Positions 1 to 8,752 are shown, counted from the stretch's first letter. The stretch is DNA of 64,000 nt from Lateolabrax maculatus (GCA_031216445.1 CM062214.1:9912001-9976000), one strand, 5' to 3'. A program made the numbers and translations. Notes: generated from the letters alone by a model not told the origin.

Positions 1-214
1 ACAACGAGTGCAATGAATAAACCAAAACAAGAAGGTTGTGTCAGGCCAACAGCTAAACAATGAGCTGAATCTAACTCACTAAGGGAGCAGCAGATTCAGG
101 TGATAATTCTCTGTAGGTTCATTACTATGAAGCGTTACACCTTTCACATTGTCATTTGGTACACTGTTATTATAAAACTAGCTTCAAGCCAAAAAAGCCA
201 AGTCTGTGATTTAC

Positions 215-345
215 CACTGAAAGACTTTCCACAGAGAGGGGTTCTGGATCCTCTGGATTTTCTTAATTTTACTCTGGGGCATGGTGCGCTTAAACAACAT
301 CTCAATCATATTATACTCCTTCGCAGAGTTGGAGAGATGTACGAG
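215..345 (-). CDS. parp12: parp12 exon 9 (PARP domain, partial)
   Basis: Acceptor TCTTTCAG, donor GTAAAT. It encodes LVHLSNSAKEYNMIEMLF, then KRTMPQSKIKKIQRIQN and PSLWKVFQW, the helical start of the PARP fold. Positions 1-214 contain no further recognisable exon, so the NAD-binding exons are off the window. Confidence 0.88.
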
Positions 346-3300
346 CTGAAAGATAAGAAAGAGCACAGTGCAGATGAACAATGAAGGGTATTAATATCTA
401 TTCACTGCTCAAGAAGGAACTAAACATAATAAAAACAAATATTAAGCACAATGATACATGCTAGAAAGGTACCTTGTATCCAAAATCCGGTAAGGCAGTT
501 TTGTCCCAGTGGGAAGGGAAACTTTCAGCTGAGGAGGAGCTGGAGCTGTGGGATGATGCACTACAGAGGAGACACACATAATAATTGTCTGAGTAGTGAA
601 GTCCAAAACTGCAATGTTAGAATTGCAACGATAATTCAAAATCACCATCTATAAAAGTGGAAATAAATTTACCTCTTCAGCTTCAGCTCCACATCATGAG
701 CAGACACAAAGCGAGGCCTCCTTCGGACCTCTCTCTTGGTTTTGTATTTTAAATTCTGCTGATACATCTGCTGGGTTCCCTTTGCACCTTTGAAGTGGAG
801 AATATACTGCTGTTTGCCCGCACCAAAGGGAATCTCTGTATCTCTGTCTGCCAGGTACACGTTCTCCAGAGTCTGGGAAGTGACAGAGGCCTCACCCTAA
901 AGAGAAAAAACAGAGCAGACAGCAATCTATCAGAGCTTTGATTTAAGATTTGCCACTAGTGAAATGAAAATAGAGAGGAATGCAGCAAATCTAAAAAATA
1001 AAAAAATCTACTTGTTCCCTCAAACAGGTACTATAGAATCAGAACACAGACATGGTGGACTTACCTGTCCAAACTCCAGCCATTTCCCGCTGTCATCCTT
1101 CCAGTACCAAACCCACTGTGTTGTAAGAATGAAGTGAGGGGGCTTTGAGACCGAGGAGGCAGTGGACAGGCGACGAACTGGAGACCCTCCATATGTCATT
1201 GTCATGAAGTCCACAACGGAGGGCGCAGAGCTGAAAAGAAGCGGCGAAAGTAAATCAATAGTTCCCTGATGAGTAGACATTTTTAAAGACTAACGTGAAT
1301 GGTTACAAATCGGTTTGTCTCTAGGAAGAGAACTGTGTCCGTCTCTGTGGTCTGTGGCTCCATTCATGCACCTTTGCAAAGACAGAAATCTGAAAATCCC
1401 TGTGGTGGGTGACGTTTGATCCGTGCAGTTTGTGTCAAACTCTGGGTCACAGTAGGCCTTCTCAATGCCTTCCATATCAGGCAGGTCCTTCCAGGTCTCA
1501 CCGTCGCTGTCTAAAACCTGCCATCTGTAAGGAAGGTGCCAGTGGACACGAGCACACTTCTCTGCGAACAAACAACGAAACAGAGGCACTCATTAGGCAT
1601 CGCCTTCTCTTCACACGCGCGTTGAGGAGTCACTACAGATACGAGTAGTCCGAGTGTTACCTTTGAAGCTGCAGTGTCTGCGAATGAAGTAGAGGCAGAT
1701 TTCGTTGCGTTCGGCATCGCTCATGGGTTTCGACGGACTAGCAGAACTTGTGGGGGATCCCGGGTTGCTGTGGGAAGGCTGCTGAGTGGGGATTCTCACC
1801 TCTGGCAGCGCTGCAGGAGACACGCGTACACACACATATAACATCTACTGTGCAGACAACTACTCTCCTTAGATAAAAGTTATTAAAAATGATTAGAACC
1901 TCAGTCTTTACCAGGAACAGCAGTAGCGCGTCTCTCCTGTTGACCCGTGATGATGAATTTATTTCTGTAGATCTTATTAAGGTTTTCAATATTCTCCCGA
2001 CTGAACCCTCTGAAGATCTTTCCATGCACGTCAACATGATGGGTCCTCTTACACGAAGAGCCAAACTTACAGTCACCCTGGAGATAGTGCAGGCAGACAT
2101 GAAGCTTGTTGCAGGAGGTGGTGAACTTGCAGGAGCCGTGCAAACCGTTGCCTTTGTTGTAATGTGCACAGACCTAAAGGAGTGTGCAGAGGGAGGGGGG
2201 GGGGACCATATCATTACAATAAAAATAGACAGAAATGTATTTTTTAATCATTTTTTTACTCAATAGCAATAGCTACTGCTGCCAGTACAACCAACCTCAG
2301 GAAGCAGATATGGGTCATTCTGCAGTAACAGCTGGAACAGCTGTTTCTCCGTCAAATCGTGGAGACAATGCCTCTTCAAAAGCTCTGCGTTGTATGGGAG
2401 ATCCAGACTATGGGGATTTTTACACTTGTTTCTGAAAATAACCAAATGAATAAAACAGTTCAGTTCTACTGAATTAACCACTGAAAAGGGGCTTACAAGT
2501 ATCCATTTTGTTTCTGCAAATATTCAGGCCTCTAGAGATTTAGAAAGTACTACATTAATACTACTGTTGATACTGGATACAGGATATCGAACCAACGTTG
2601 CCGCACATACTCACATTTGTGATCACGCTTGTTTTCTGTGTGGGCTGAACTGAAAAATTAAGCATTTCACATTTCTCTCTCTGTCATATTTTGTTATAAT
2701 AATAGTTTGGTTGGTTGTGATCTCACAGTCCTTTGTGATTTCTTACAAGATGAACTCCAGTAAACACCCTTGACTTGTGCTGTGATTGTGGCAGCCTCGT
2801 CACTCAATCAAACTTTGCCTTCCCTGTGAAATATTGGCCATAACCCCCTTCAGCCTACAGAGGCTTGTGCAAGGCCTCAGTGTGTCAGTGTTTACTCACA
2901 GTAGCTACAGTGCACAGAAAAAACAACGATCGAAGTCATCGTAGGAGGCAAACTGCTGCCATCTTCTGGTCAGATAAAGGACGTGCAACTAATGTATGCA
3001 TTTTATTATGCGTGCTTATTTTTCTTTTCTCCGAATATAAAGGTTACCATTTTCTGTTCGGATTGACATGTTTCCTATGTTTTGTGTTATAAGCAGAGTT
3101 ACATAAAGCTACACACAATAGACCTACAAAAGGTCAGTATGTATGGTGTGTGTCACAGCAAGTTAGTGGATAGAAATCCCGTGTGATTGTAGTTTTCTTT
3201 AGCTGTAATTGTTGCATCTTCTGTAGCGATGATGTGATGATGATGATGATGATGATGAAGGAATCTCCGCTGACACTGACTTATTACAAAAAGTACAGCA

Positions 3301-4419
3301 TCAAAACAAGCTCCATGGATTGCCTGTGAGAGGATCCGAGGCCAATGTGAATCTCTCCCGCTTTCCACTCAAACTACACCTTTTAAATCCTGTTTAAAAC
3401 ATTCCTGCATATTTATGGTATAGTTAAAGTGTGGTGTCTGGATAGGCTCAGAGCCAACCTCATAACCATACATGGCTATTTTACAGAAAGAGAAAGTGGA
3501 ACATATGGTTCATGTTAAAACTGATCTCATCTCTTAGGAAAACGACCCCCAAGGGACATCCATCTATGGATGTCGCCAGACCTTGGACATAGGCCTACCT
3601 AAACATTAGACACACATGGCAGAGACATCTCTCAGCTCAGACACCTCATAATAATAATCAGTCCCAGACAATACCAGAGAGAGCACGTCAGGATCAACAG
3701 GCTCTTGGACAGGTTAGTCTTTTGTGTTATTCTGGGTGGAGGCTTTGCTGAAGCGAAGTCACGAAACTGACTGCAGCCAGGAACATGGCTACAGGTGTGA
3801 GCTGTCCTGTCACAACAGATGCACAAAAAACCAATAGGAGAGTGAGGGAAAGTATGTCCGCACACCCCATCAAAAAAAATAAATAAATAAATAAATCAAA
3901 CCAGGAAACGGAATAGAGAGAAAAAAAACAACAACAACAACACCTGTGTGGGTGTCCGGGGCTTTAAAGTTGAAAACCCTTCCCCCGACCCCACTTGGCC
4001 GATCTACTGCTCCCATATCAATCAGATTTTTTTTGGATTTGAATGCGTCGCGACACCGACAGACTCAAGCCCTCAAACGCAGCACAGCAGGCCACTCACC
4101 CGAACGTGCAGTCCCCGCAGACGTGATACCTGCACAGGTGCAGCGCGTCGCAGCGGGGACACTCCCCGGGTCTCCTCTGGCAGAGCCGCAGGCCGGTCTT
4201 CGCCACCACCAGGCTGTCCGGGCTCATCACCTGGCCCCCGGACGCCCTCCGCCGGCCCTCCAGCACGGCTATCTTGCCGTCGTCGGAGAGCACGCTCCGC
4301 AGGACCGGCTCCGCCACCGTGAAGCTCTGCGAGATCTTCTCGGCCAGGCTCTGGAAGTCCAGGCAGCCCTGGTGGTCGCACAGGGTCCTGGTGATGCATT
4401 TGGAGATGACCGAGGACAT
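215..4419 (-). CDS. parp12: PARP12-type CCCH/WWE mono-ADP-ribosyltransferase, 5' nine exons (3' end off window)
   Basis: Joined exons on the minus strand: 4419-4100, 2431-2296, 2173-1912, 1810-1661, 1561-1372, 1230-1065, 896-673, 521-473, 345-215. All junctions are GT-AG with matching phases, giving 542 codons plus two bases. Four CCCH fingers are visible: C96-x7-C104-x5-C110-x3-H114, C154-x12-C167-x5-C173-x3-H177, C179-x7-C187-x5-C193-x3-H197 and C278-x7-C286-x5-C292-x3-H296. Two WWE modules follow (about residues 295-352 and 380-480), then the start of the PARP domain (TALPDFGYK, residues 491-499). The family mono-ADP-ribosylates proteins, is interferon-induced in vertebrates and restricts viruses. 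The NAD-binding core and H-Y-x triad would lie left of base 1 and cannot be judged. The motif VRRLST-SSV-KPPHFILTT fits PARP12 best; the paralogue ZC3HAV1 is the main alternative. Confidence 0.9.
473..521 (-). CDS. parp12: parp12 exon 8 (small exon, start of PARP domain)
   Basis: A 49-bp exon between an acceptor at GCTGAAAG and donor GTACCT. Phase 2 in, phase 0 out. It reads FPSHWDKTALPDFGYK, the P-x-x-W-D...LPD motif opening the PARP catalytic domain. An upstream AG (CCTCAG) would put a stop in frame, so the AAG acceptor is chosen. Confidence 0.85.
673..896 (-). CDS. parp12: parp12 exon 7 (second WWE end)
   Basis: Acceptor CTTTAG, donor GTAAAT. It encodes residues 409-482. It contains ENVYLADRDTEIPFGAGKQQ and YILHFKG of the WWE strand region, then QQNLKYKTKREVRRRPRFVS, matching the PARP12 segment before the catalytic domain. 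Confidence 0.92.
1065..1230 (-). CDS. parp12: parp12 exon 6 (between the WWE modules)
   Basis: Acceptor TTTTCAG, donor GTAAGT. It encodes residues 353-408 with VVDFMTMTYGGSPVRRLST and then QWVWYWKDDSGKWLEFGQ, the W-W-E core of the second WWE module. This is the most family-diagnostic stretch of the gene. Confidence 0.92.
1372..1561 (-). CDS. parp12: parp12 exon 5 (finger 4 end, first WWE)
   Basis: Acceptor TTCGCAG, donor GTGCAT. It supplies C292 and H296 of finger 4, then the first WWE module with LPYRWQVLDSDGETWKDL and IEKAYCDP. The WWE fold binds ADP-ribose units in relatives. The 3' part, TSPTTGIFRFLSLQ, is less conserved in my recollection of the family. Confidence 0.88.
1661..1810 (-). 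CDS. parp12: parp12 exon 4
   Basis: Acceptor CCTGCAG, donor GTAACA. It encodes residues 240-289. A Ser/Pro-rich linker (SNPGSPTSSASPSKP) precedes the first half of CCCH finger 4 (ICLYFIRRHCSFK; C278 and C286). Confidence 0.9.
1912..2173 (-). CDS. parp12: parp12 exon 3
   Basis: Acceptor CTTTAG, donor GTAAAG. It encodes residues 153-239 with two adjacent CCCH fingers (C154/C167/C173/H177 and C179/C187/C193/H197) and a basic segment after them (RNKFIITGQQERR). Finger 3 has canonical x7-x5-x3 spacing; finger 2 has a longer first loop. Confidence 0.92.
2296..2431 (-). CDS. parp12: parp12 exon 2
   Basis: Acceptor TTTTCAG before 2431; donor GTTGGT after 2296. It encodes residues 107-152 (NKCKNPHSLDLPYN... 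ending in DPYLLPE). It completes CCCH finger 1 with C110 and H114. Phase 2 in, phase 0 out. Confidence 0.9.
2432..4099 (-). other. parp12 intron 1
   Basis: A 1.67-kb intron. It holds a short GAT trinucleotide tract (3228-3261) and AT-rich sequence near 3880-3940. No other feature seen. The remaining parp12 introns in this window are all under 400 bp and plain. Confidence 0.8.
3228..3261. repeat. (GAT)n microsatellite
   Basis: About ten GAT units with one imperfection, inside parp12 intron 1. Confidence 0.9.
4100..4419 (-). CDS. parp12: parp12 exon 1
   Basis: The ATG at 4419-4417 opens MSSVISKCITRTLCDHQG, and 106 codons plus two bases end at a GTGAGT donor (4099-4094). It encodes the N-terminal winged-helix-like segment typical of PARP12/PARP13 and the first half of CCCH finger 1 (C96, C104). 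It is much richer in GC and CpG than the surrounding introns, as expected of a CpG-island first exon. The open frames on the opposite strand here are shadows of this exon. Confidence 0.92.
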
Positions 4420-4504
4420 CCTGGGCCCGAGGGAGAGTACAGCTGACCGAGTCCCGAGGAGAGCCGAGGGTAGCTCCGCACGGCTACAGGCGGCTGCTTG
4501 ACGA

Positions 4505-4522
4505 GAAACGAAACTGAAACTT
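4505..4522 (-). promoter_or_regulatory. interferon-stimulated response element (ISRE)
   Basis: The plus strand has three GAAAC units (starts 4505, 4510, 4516). The minus strand, which is parp12's sense strand, reads AGTTTCAGTTTCGTTTC, a perfect match to the AGTTTCNNTTTC consensus bound by ISGF3/IRFs. It lies about 86 bp upstream of the parp12 ATG, where a proximal ISRE would be expected in an interferon-induced gene. Confidence 0.85.
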
Positions 4523-4556
4523 CAGAGGAAAAAAAGGGCAGAGGGAGGCCGGGGTG

Positions 4557-4586
4557 TCCTCCTCCTCCTCCTCCTCCTCCTCCTCC
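4557..4586. repeat. (TCC)10 polypyrimidine tract
   Basis: Ten uninterrupted TCC units, 138 bp upstream of the parp12 ATG. Mirror-symmetric polypyrimidine tracts of this kind can form triplex DNA, but no function can be shown here. Confidence 0.9.
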
Positions 4587-5215
4587 CTGCGATCCTCTGC
4601 CGGTGGTCAAAACCCCGACTGGGGCCAAGTTTCATGGTCTGTTTCAGGTCGGTTGTCGAGTCAACCGCGCACTACTTTTTTTTTTTTTTGCTTTTCTCTC
4701 GTTTGATGCGTGGGTGCAGTGTGATTTGTTTACACAGCCCGTCAGACCACTTCCGCCGGAGAAGGGTTATGATTTCGCTCGTTTTGAAATAAAAAAAAAA
4801 AGGCAACACAAACACCTATCTTTGACATGGTGCTGGTGAGGGAGGAGAGAGGCCAGGAAACTGACAGCATCAGAGGAGGAAGTGTTATCTTGTCACACCC
4901 ATGGTCAGAAGATGAAGACACCGCAGCATATGATCATGTGTAGTTTTGGGCCCATGTCCTTTCTTTACTGATAAAATCATACCTGCCAGTCTTGACCGTG
5001 AACACAACAGATGTTATCTGACAACTGACAACTTCAAGTAGTCTTACTGTAAATTGAATTCAGATCTGGAAACCACAAGTGTAGTCCTCAAATTAACGAA
5101 AAAAGCCCGGAATGTGATAATTTTCTATTGTCATCGTTTTTATTTTCTTGTCTTTGCTGGTTGCAAAGTGGTCAGATTTCAGAGGTTGACACAGGCGCGT
5201 GAAGGCAACACTGGC

Positions 5216-5251
5216 CCTAGCAACCAGGCAGCGCAGAGTCCCTTAGCAACC
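5216..5251 (+). promoter_or_regulatory. two X-box-like half-sites ahead of ccdc113
   Basis: CCTAGCAACCA (5216-5226) and CTTAGCAACCA (5242-5252) are near-identical direct repeats 26 bp apart, the second touching the ATG. RGYAAC is the conserved right half of the RFX X-box that drives ciliary genes. The left halves are weak (for example GTCCCT at 5239-5244), so this is a plausible site and not a proven one. Confidence 0.45.
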
Positions 5252-5343
5252 ATGGAGGACGAGCTGTCGCTGATGGAGGAGAGCGGCAAAGAGGTCACAC
5301 AGGAACAGAAAGAGCTCCTCTACAGCCGAGTCGAAGAACTAAA
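5252..5343 (+). CDS. ccdc113: ccdc113 exon 1
   Basis: ATG at 5252 in context AACCATGG, a strong start with C at -1 and G at +4. It encodes MEDELSLMEESGKEVTQEQK and then ELLYSRVEEL, ending two bases into a codon at donor GTAATG. RVEEL aligns with human LVEEL. The short frame upstream of this ATG has no recognised similarity, so this start is preferred. Confidence 0.85.
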
Positions 5344-8091
5344 GTAATGAAAATAATTATTCAACAACACCCCCGTGTGTGAAAATAACTCAACCGTAGA
5401 GTTTGTTAACCTAAAGGTGGATTAACTTGCCTGTTGTGTGCTACCTGCTAACGCTAACTCGAGCCTGTTGATATGATCAAAGCAAGCTGAAGAGAACTAA
5501 AACACAAATATGTTATATGTTCAATCAAGTAGTGCCACATACTTTAAACTAGGCTTGGCTACATTATGACTAGATCTAGACATACAGATCTGTGGAAGTA
5601 TTTTGCATTTTAATTTACCTAGCAGGATTACATAATACATTGAGCTCCTGTTTTCCTGTAGATAAATGAATGGAGGTGAGTGAATATGTAGCCACAGTTT
5701 GACAGGCGATAAACAAAATAAACAAAAAACCCTCGTTCTAAACATTTAGGTTCACCTTTCCAGCTTAAGCAACCGAACTCTTTAGCTTCAAGCGTTTGTT
5801 TTAGGTGACTTTGACATTGTTGATGTTCACCTCCACCCAAGATGTTCCCATGCAGCCCTCCTGGCAGAGAACGACATGTTGGAGCGGTTCATCGGCCGCC
5901 TGGATCCTCAGGACCTGGTGTCCCAGACTGGAGACGGTGGAGGGGCAGCGGGGGCCTCCCAGCTGGAGGGTGGGGTAAGTGCTACCCTGTGAAAAGACTT
6001 CTTTACTACATATATACAGATGACCTCTCTGCACTTTACTCCTGATAACCCCACCTCATTTTGTATATGTGTGTGTGCCTTGTCAGGGTCGTGGACGGCG
6101 GCGGAGATCCCGGTCCAACATCTCAGATCGCCTCCAGCAGCTGACCTTGGAACAAAAACTTTATGTGGCACAGACAGAAGTGACAGAGACACGCCAAGAC
6201 CAGGAGAAACTCAAACAGAGATATGAGAGAATTCAGGACAACTACAAGGTTACAAACACACCCTCGCACAAAATAAACAAACTAACAAAAGAAATGCACA
6301 CTTACAGTATGTTTTGTCTTTCCAGGCCGCTCTGAAAGAGGCAGAATTGCGTCTTGCAGAAATCAGGAAGGCTAAGAATGGATTTGAACGCAGAGTGCTC
6401 AAACCTATGAAGGACAACAGGTTGGAAATGAAGGAGCCTGAGAAGGTGCTCCAGTACATTGAAGACAAGTCAAAGGTAAAAATTAGGTTCAGTCTAATGA
6501 CATCAGCCTGTGCAAAGTAGCATTGGAATAGATTTTAAAACATAACTGGACGACTCGTTTGAGCTTAACTGACAAAAGATATCATGATGTTTGCAGGAGT
6601 TCAAAGTAAATCGTTTAGTTAGTTTAAAAATATGCACACATTTCATAGTTGAAAGATCTTACAAACTTTTAAAATTCATTCATATGTTTTTACCAAGATC
6701 ACCCAGTTGGAGAAGTTTAGTCTGAAGAACCAGGCACTGAAAGTCCACGAGAAGAAACTCCAGCAGCAGCTTCAACAGAAAAAAGAGATGGGAAAAGCAG
6801 AGTACGAGGTACAGTGAAAGTGTGAGGGTATATCGAGAGAGGCTAAGAAAACTGGAAAAAGAGACTTCTGTTAGTTATGTCTCGATATATTGTCAGTCGA
6901 TTGTGTGGTTTGTGAGTTAAACTGTCTGCAGGATAACAGTGAATCCCAGTCTGCTTTTTGTATTTGCTAGTTAGTAAATGTAACATTTTATGGTGCTGTG
7001 TGTTGTTTTTAGGAAATTTTCCAGGAGTACAACGAGCAGAGAACTAACAAAAACCTGGATGAACGTCAACTCAGCAGTCTGAAAGTACAACGTGTCCTCA
7101 GTTCACACAAGGTAACTCATTCAAATTTTGTTTTTTTGTGAAAATTACACAGAGATAATTAGTGTAATTTGGTGTAGATGTATGAAACCACCATGGCAGT
7201 ATAGCTAATCATCTTGACCTTAGCTCCAGCTTGTCAAATCAATGTGTGAGTATATGTGTAAATAGGAGAAGCTGCAGCATGTGACATGGGAGTCCACAGA
7301 GCTGAGCGATGACATCACTAACAGGAAGCAGATACTGGCAAAAATTGAGGAGGAGATACAGCATGCTGAGGAGGTTTGTCATTGGTCCAGAGATCATCCA
7401 TGATTTGCTTGATTGGTTACCAAAGAGTAGCCGAGTAATTTGCTTTAAATTAAGTAGGACAAACTAACATGGGTCAGTTAACACTTTATTTCTTATTTAA
7501 ACCATATTTATCTCCTGTTCTTTAAACTAATTCACTTTGTGTACCCCGTCTCTTCTACTTAATTAACTCTCTCTTCAGGAGCGTTTAAAGGCATTGGCCC
7601 TCAACCAACACCTGCGCCGCCAGATGACAGATTATCAGGCTCCTGATATCACTGAGTACATGAACGTCAAGGACAAACACAAGAAGCTGCGGCAGAGAAT
7701 TCACACTTGGGAGAGGAAGGTGGAGATTGCTGAGGTAAACCCATATTTTCTTTTCTTTCCCCTAATACTTTCAGCTCCCTCCTGATTCTCTACAGGATTC
7801 TCTGTCACCTCCTGTAAAAATAGGATAAGTGCAGTATGTTTTGCTCCACTGTTATCATACCACACCAAGCCTCAGTCGAGCTGGAGGAAAACTGTTGTGT
7901 GTCCGTATCCAAAACAATGGCTCTCTCTTTTCTGTTTTTGCCAGATGGCCTTGAAGACCCACACTAAAGCCTGGAGCAAACAGAGAGCCACTCTTACTCC
8001 TGCAAACAGTGCCCACGCTGGAGGTGGAGCTAGATCTGGGGAACACCAAATCCCAGTAAAGCTCCCATACATAGCAGAACACAGCACATAG
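5252..8091 (+). CDS. ccdc113: CCDC113 / CFAP263 coiled-coil ciliary protein (contains an in-frame stop in a micro-exon)
   Basis: Exons on the plus strand: 5252-5343, 5662-5675, 5856-5974, 6087-6248, 6326-6475, 6698-6808, 7013-7111, 7266-7373, 7579-7734, 7945-8091. They sum to 1158 bp, exactly 386 codons; human CCDC113 is about 377 residues. The product is almost wholly coiled coil. Diagnostic segments include RGRRRRSRSNISDRL, VLQYIEDKSK, HLRRQMTDYQAPDI and WERKVEIAEMALKTHTKAW, matching CCDC113. The family works with CCDC96 at the base of ciliary axonemal structures and at centriolar satellites. The oddity is the second exon: it is needed for phase and aligns with the family but carries TAA at 5663-5665. 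The paralogous family CCDC96 fits less well. Confidence 0.88.
5662..5675 (+). CDS. ccdc113: ccdc113 exon 2, 14-bp micro-exon with in-frame TAA
   Basis: ATAAATGAATGGAG sits between acceptor TTTTCCTGTAG and strong donor GTGAGT. It is the only segment I found that bridges the phase 2 end of exon 1 to the phase 1 start of exon 3. Joined, it reads VEEL-K-stop-M-N-G-A-L, aligning position by position with human VEEL-S-Y-V-N-S-A-L, so the stop replaces a tyrosine. The exon model is an inference; the stop follows directly from it. Confidence 0.6.
5856..5974 (+). CDS. ccdc113: ccdc113 exon 3
   Basis: Acceptor CATGCAG, donor GTAAGT. It encodes LLAENDMLERFIGRLDPQDL and a Gly-rich tail, aligning with human LKTETEMFEKYYAKLEPRD. 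It needs a one-base carry from the previous exon, which exon 1 alone cannot give. Confidence 0.9.
6087..6248 (+). CDS. ccdc113: ccdc113 exon 4
   Basis: Acceptor TTGTCAG, donor GTTACA, phase 0 on both sides. It starts with the basic block GRGRRRRSRSN and continues into coiled coil (LQQLTLEQKLYVAQTEVTET). Confidence 0.93.
6326..6475 (+). CDS. ccdc113: ccdc113 exon 5
   Basis: Acceptor TTTCCAG, donor GTAAAA, phase 0. Coiled coil AALKEAELRLAEIRKAK, ending VLQYIEDKSK; the last motif is shared with human MKYIED. Confidence 0.93.
6698..6808 (+). CDS. ccdc113: ccdc113 exon 6
   Basis: Acceptor TACCAAG, donor GTACAG, phase 0. It encodes LEKFSLKNQALKVHEKKLQ, matching the human segment LRLKNVSLKVQRKKM. 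Confidence 0.9.
7013..7111 (+). CDS. ccdc113: ccdc113 exon 7
   Basis: Acceptor TTTTTAG, donor GTAACT, phase 0. It encodes EIFQEYNEQRTNKNLDERQL and SSLKVQRVLSSHK, continuous coiled coil. Confidence 0.9.
7266..7373 (+). CDS. ccdc113: ccdc113 exon 8
   Basis: Acceptor AAATAG, donor GTTTGT, phase 0. It encodes EKLQHVTWESTELSDDITNR and KQILAKIEEEIQHAEE. Confidence 0.9.
7579..7734 (+). CDS. ccdc113: ccdc113 exon 9
   Basis: Acceptor CTCTTCAG, donor GTAAAC, phase 0. It carries the best conserved region of the family: HLRRQMTDYQAPDI and HTWERKVEIAE. Confidence 0.95.
7945..8091 (+). CDS. ccdc113: ccdc113 exon 10 (terminal)
   Basis: Acceptor TTGCCAG. It encodes MALKTHTKAWSKQRATLTP and a low-complexity tail, with stop TAG at 8089-8091. 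The 3' UTR is about 250 bp. Confidence 0.92.
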   Translation: MALKTHTKAWSKQRATLTPANSAHAGGGARSGEHQIPVKLPYIAEHST

Positions 8092-8340
8092 AGAAATCAA
8101 GAATCAGAAAGCCTACTGGATTCATTAAAAAAAAAAAAAAAGAATAATACATTAATGCGTGGTGGAAAGAAAACGTTTTTGGGAAATGTTGAGATAAAGC
8201 AACGTACTGTTGACTTGAAGCTGTAATCCTTATCATGTCTTAAAATGTACAGTAGAGGTTCTGTAAATGTGAAACTTTCCTCCATCAGGTTGTTTTTTCA
8301 GGATCGTTATGAAATCTTTGTATACTGAATTATATTAAAT

Positions 8341-8346
8341 AATAAA
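8341..8346 (+). other. ccdc113 polyadenylation signal
   Basis: AATAAA 250 bp after the ccdc113 stop, within an AT-rich stretch; the first canonical hexamer downstream of the stop. Confidence 0.8.
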
Positions 8347-8454
8347 AACTTCTCTCAGGATGTGGCTTAAAACACTTCTCTTTTCTCCGTTCTCTGGTCC
8401 CTTCACTCATTAGGGCAAACATTCAAATGTCTTCTAAAGGTGATCTTGTAAAAA

Positions 8455-8655
8455 GGTTTGTGAATGTGTAAAAAATGTTTTGTTTGCCTGTTTTTAACGT
8501 GTTGTTGGGGTGTTTTGAACTGCTTGGCTTTCCCCGGGCTGGGTAGCCGATTCGATCTGAAAAATAAGCGGGCTACGTTGGTGAAAGCTATTTAGCGTGT
8601 CATCAGCAACGCTCTAGTTTGACGCTACAATCGTTTTTTTACACATTCACAAACC
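8455..8655. mobile_element. MITE-like inverted-repeat element
   Basis: The left end GGTTTGTGAATGTG (8455 on) is repeated in inverted form at the right end (to 8655). The match is perfect for 21 bp (8455-8475 versus 8635-8655) and extends imperfectly outward to about 8443 and 8666. The ~160-bp interior is more GC-rich than its surroundings and has no coding capacity. This fits a non-autonomous DNA transposon; a clear target-site duplication is not visible. Confidence 0.7.
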
Positions 8656-8752
8656 ATTTCACAAGCTCAAAATATAATGGCCCTTATTTGATTCCATATG
8701 TGTACTCATGTAAAGTTTGCTGAGACTGTTCAGGTGATGTTGCACTATTAAC

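Larger units (their letters stand above)
4420..5251. promoter_or_regulatory. divergent promoter region between parp12 and ccdc113
   Basis: There are 832 bp between the parp12 ATG (4419) and the ccdc113 ATG (5252), so both promoters and 5' UTRs must lie here unless upstream non-coding exons exist. The parp12 side has an ISRE (4505-4522) and a 30-bp TCC tract. The ccdc113 side has two TAGCAACC half-sites. Transcription starts cannot be placed from sequence alone. Confidence 0.75.

Noticed and set aside
1..214. Possible next parp12 exon and a plus-strand 94-codon frame at 100-384
   Set aside because: No PARP-like residues on the minus strand in this stretch; the plus-strand frame is antisense to exon 9.
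3946..4446. Long plus-strand frames over the parp12 first exon
   Set aside because: They are antisense shadows of GC-rich parp12 exon 1; the minus-strand frame encodes a recognisable CCCH protein with proper splice sites.
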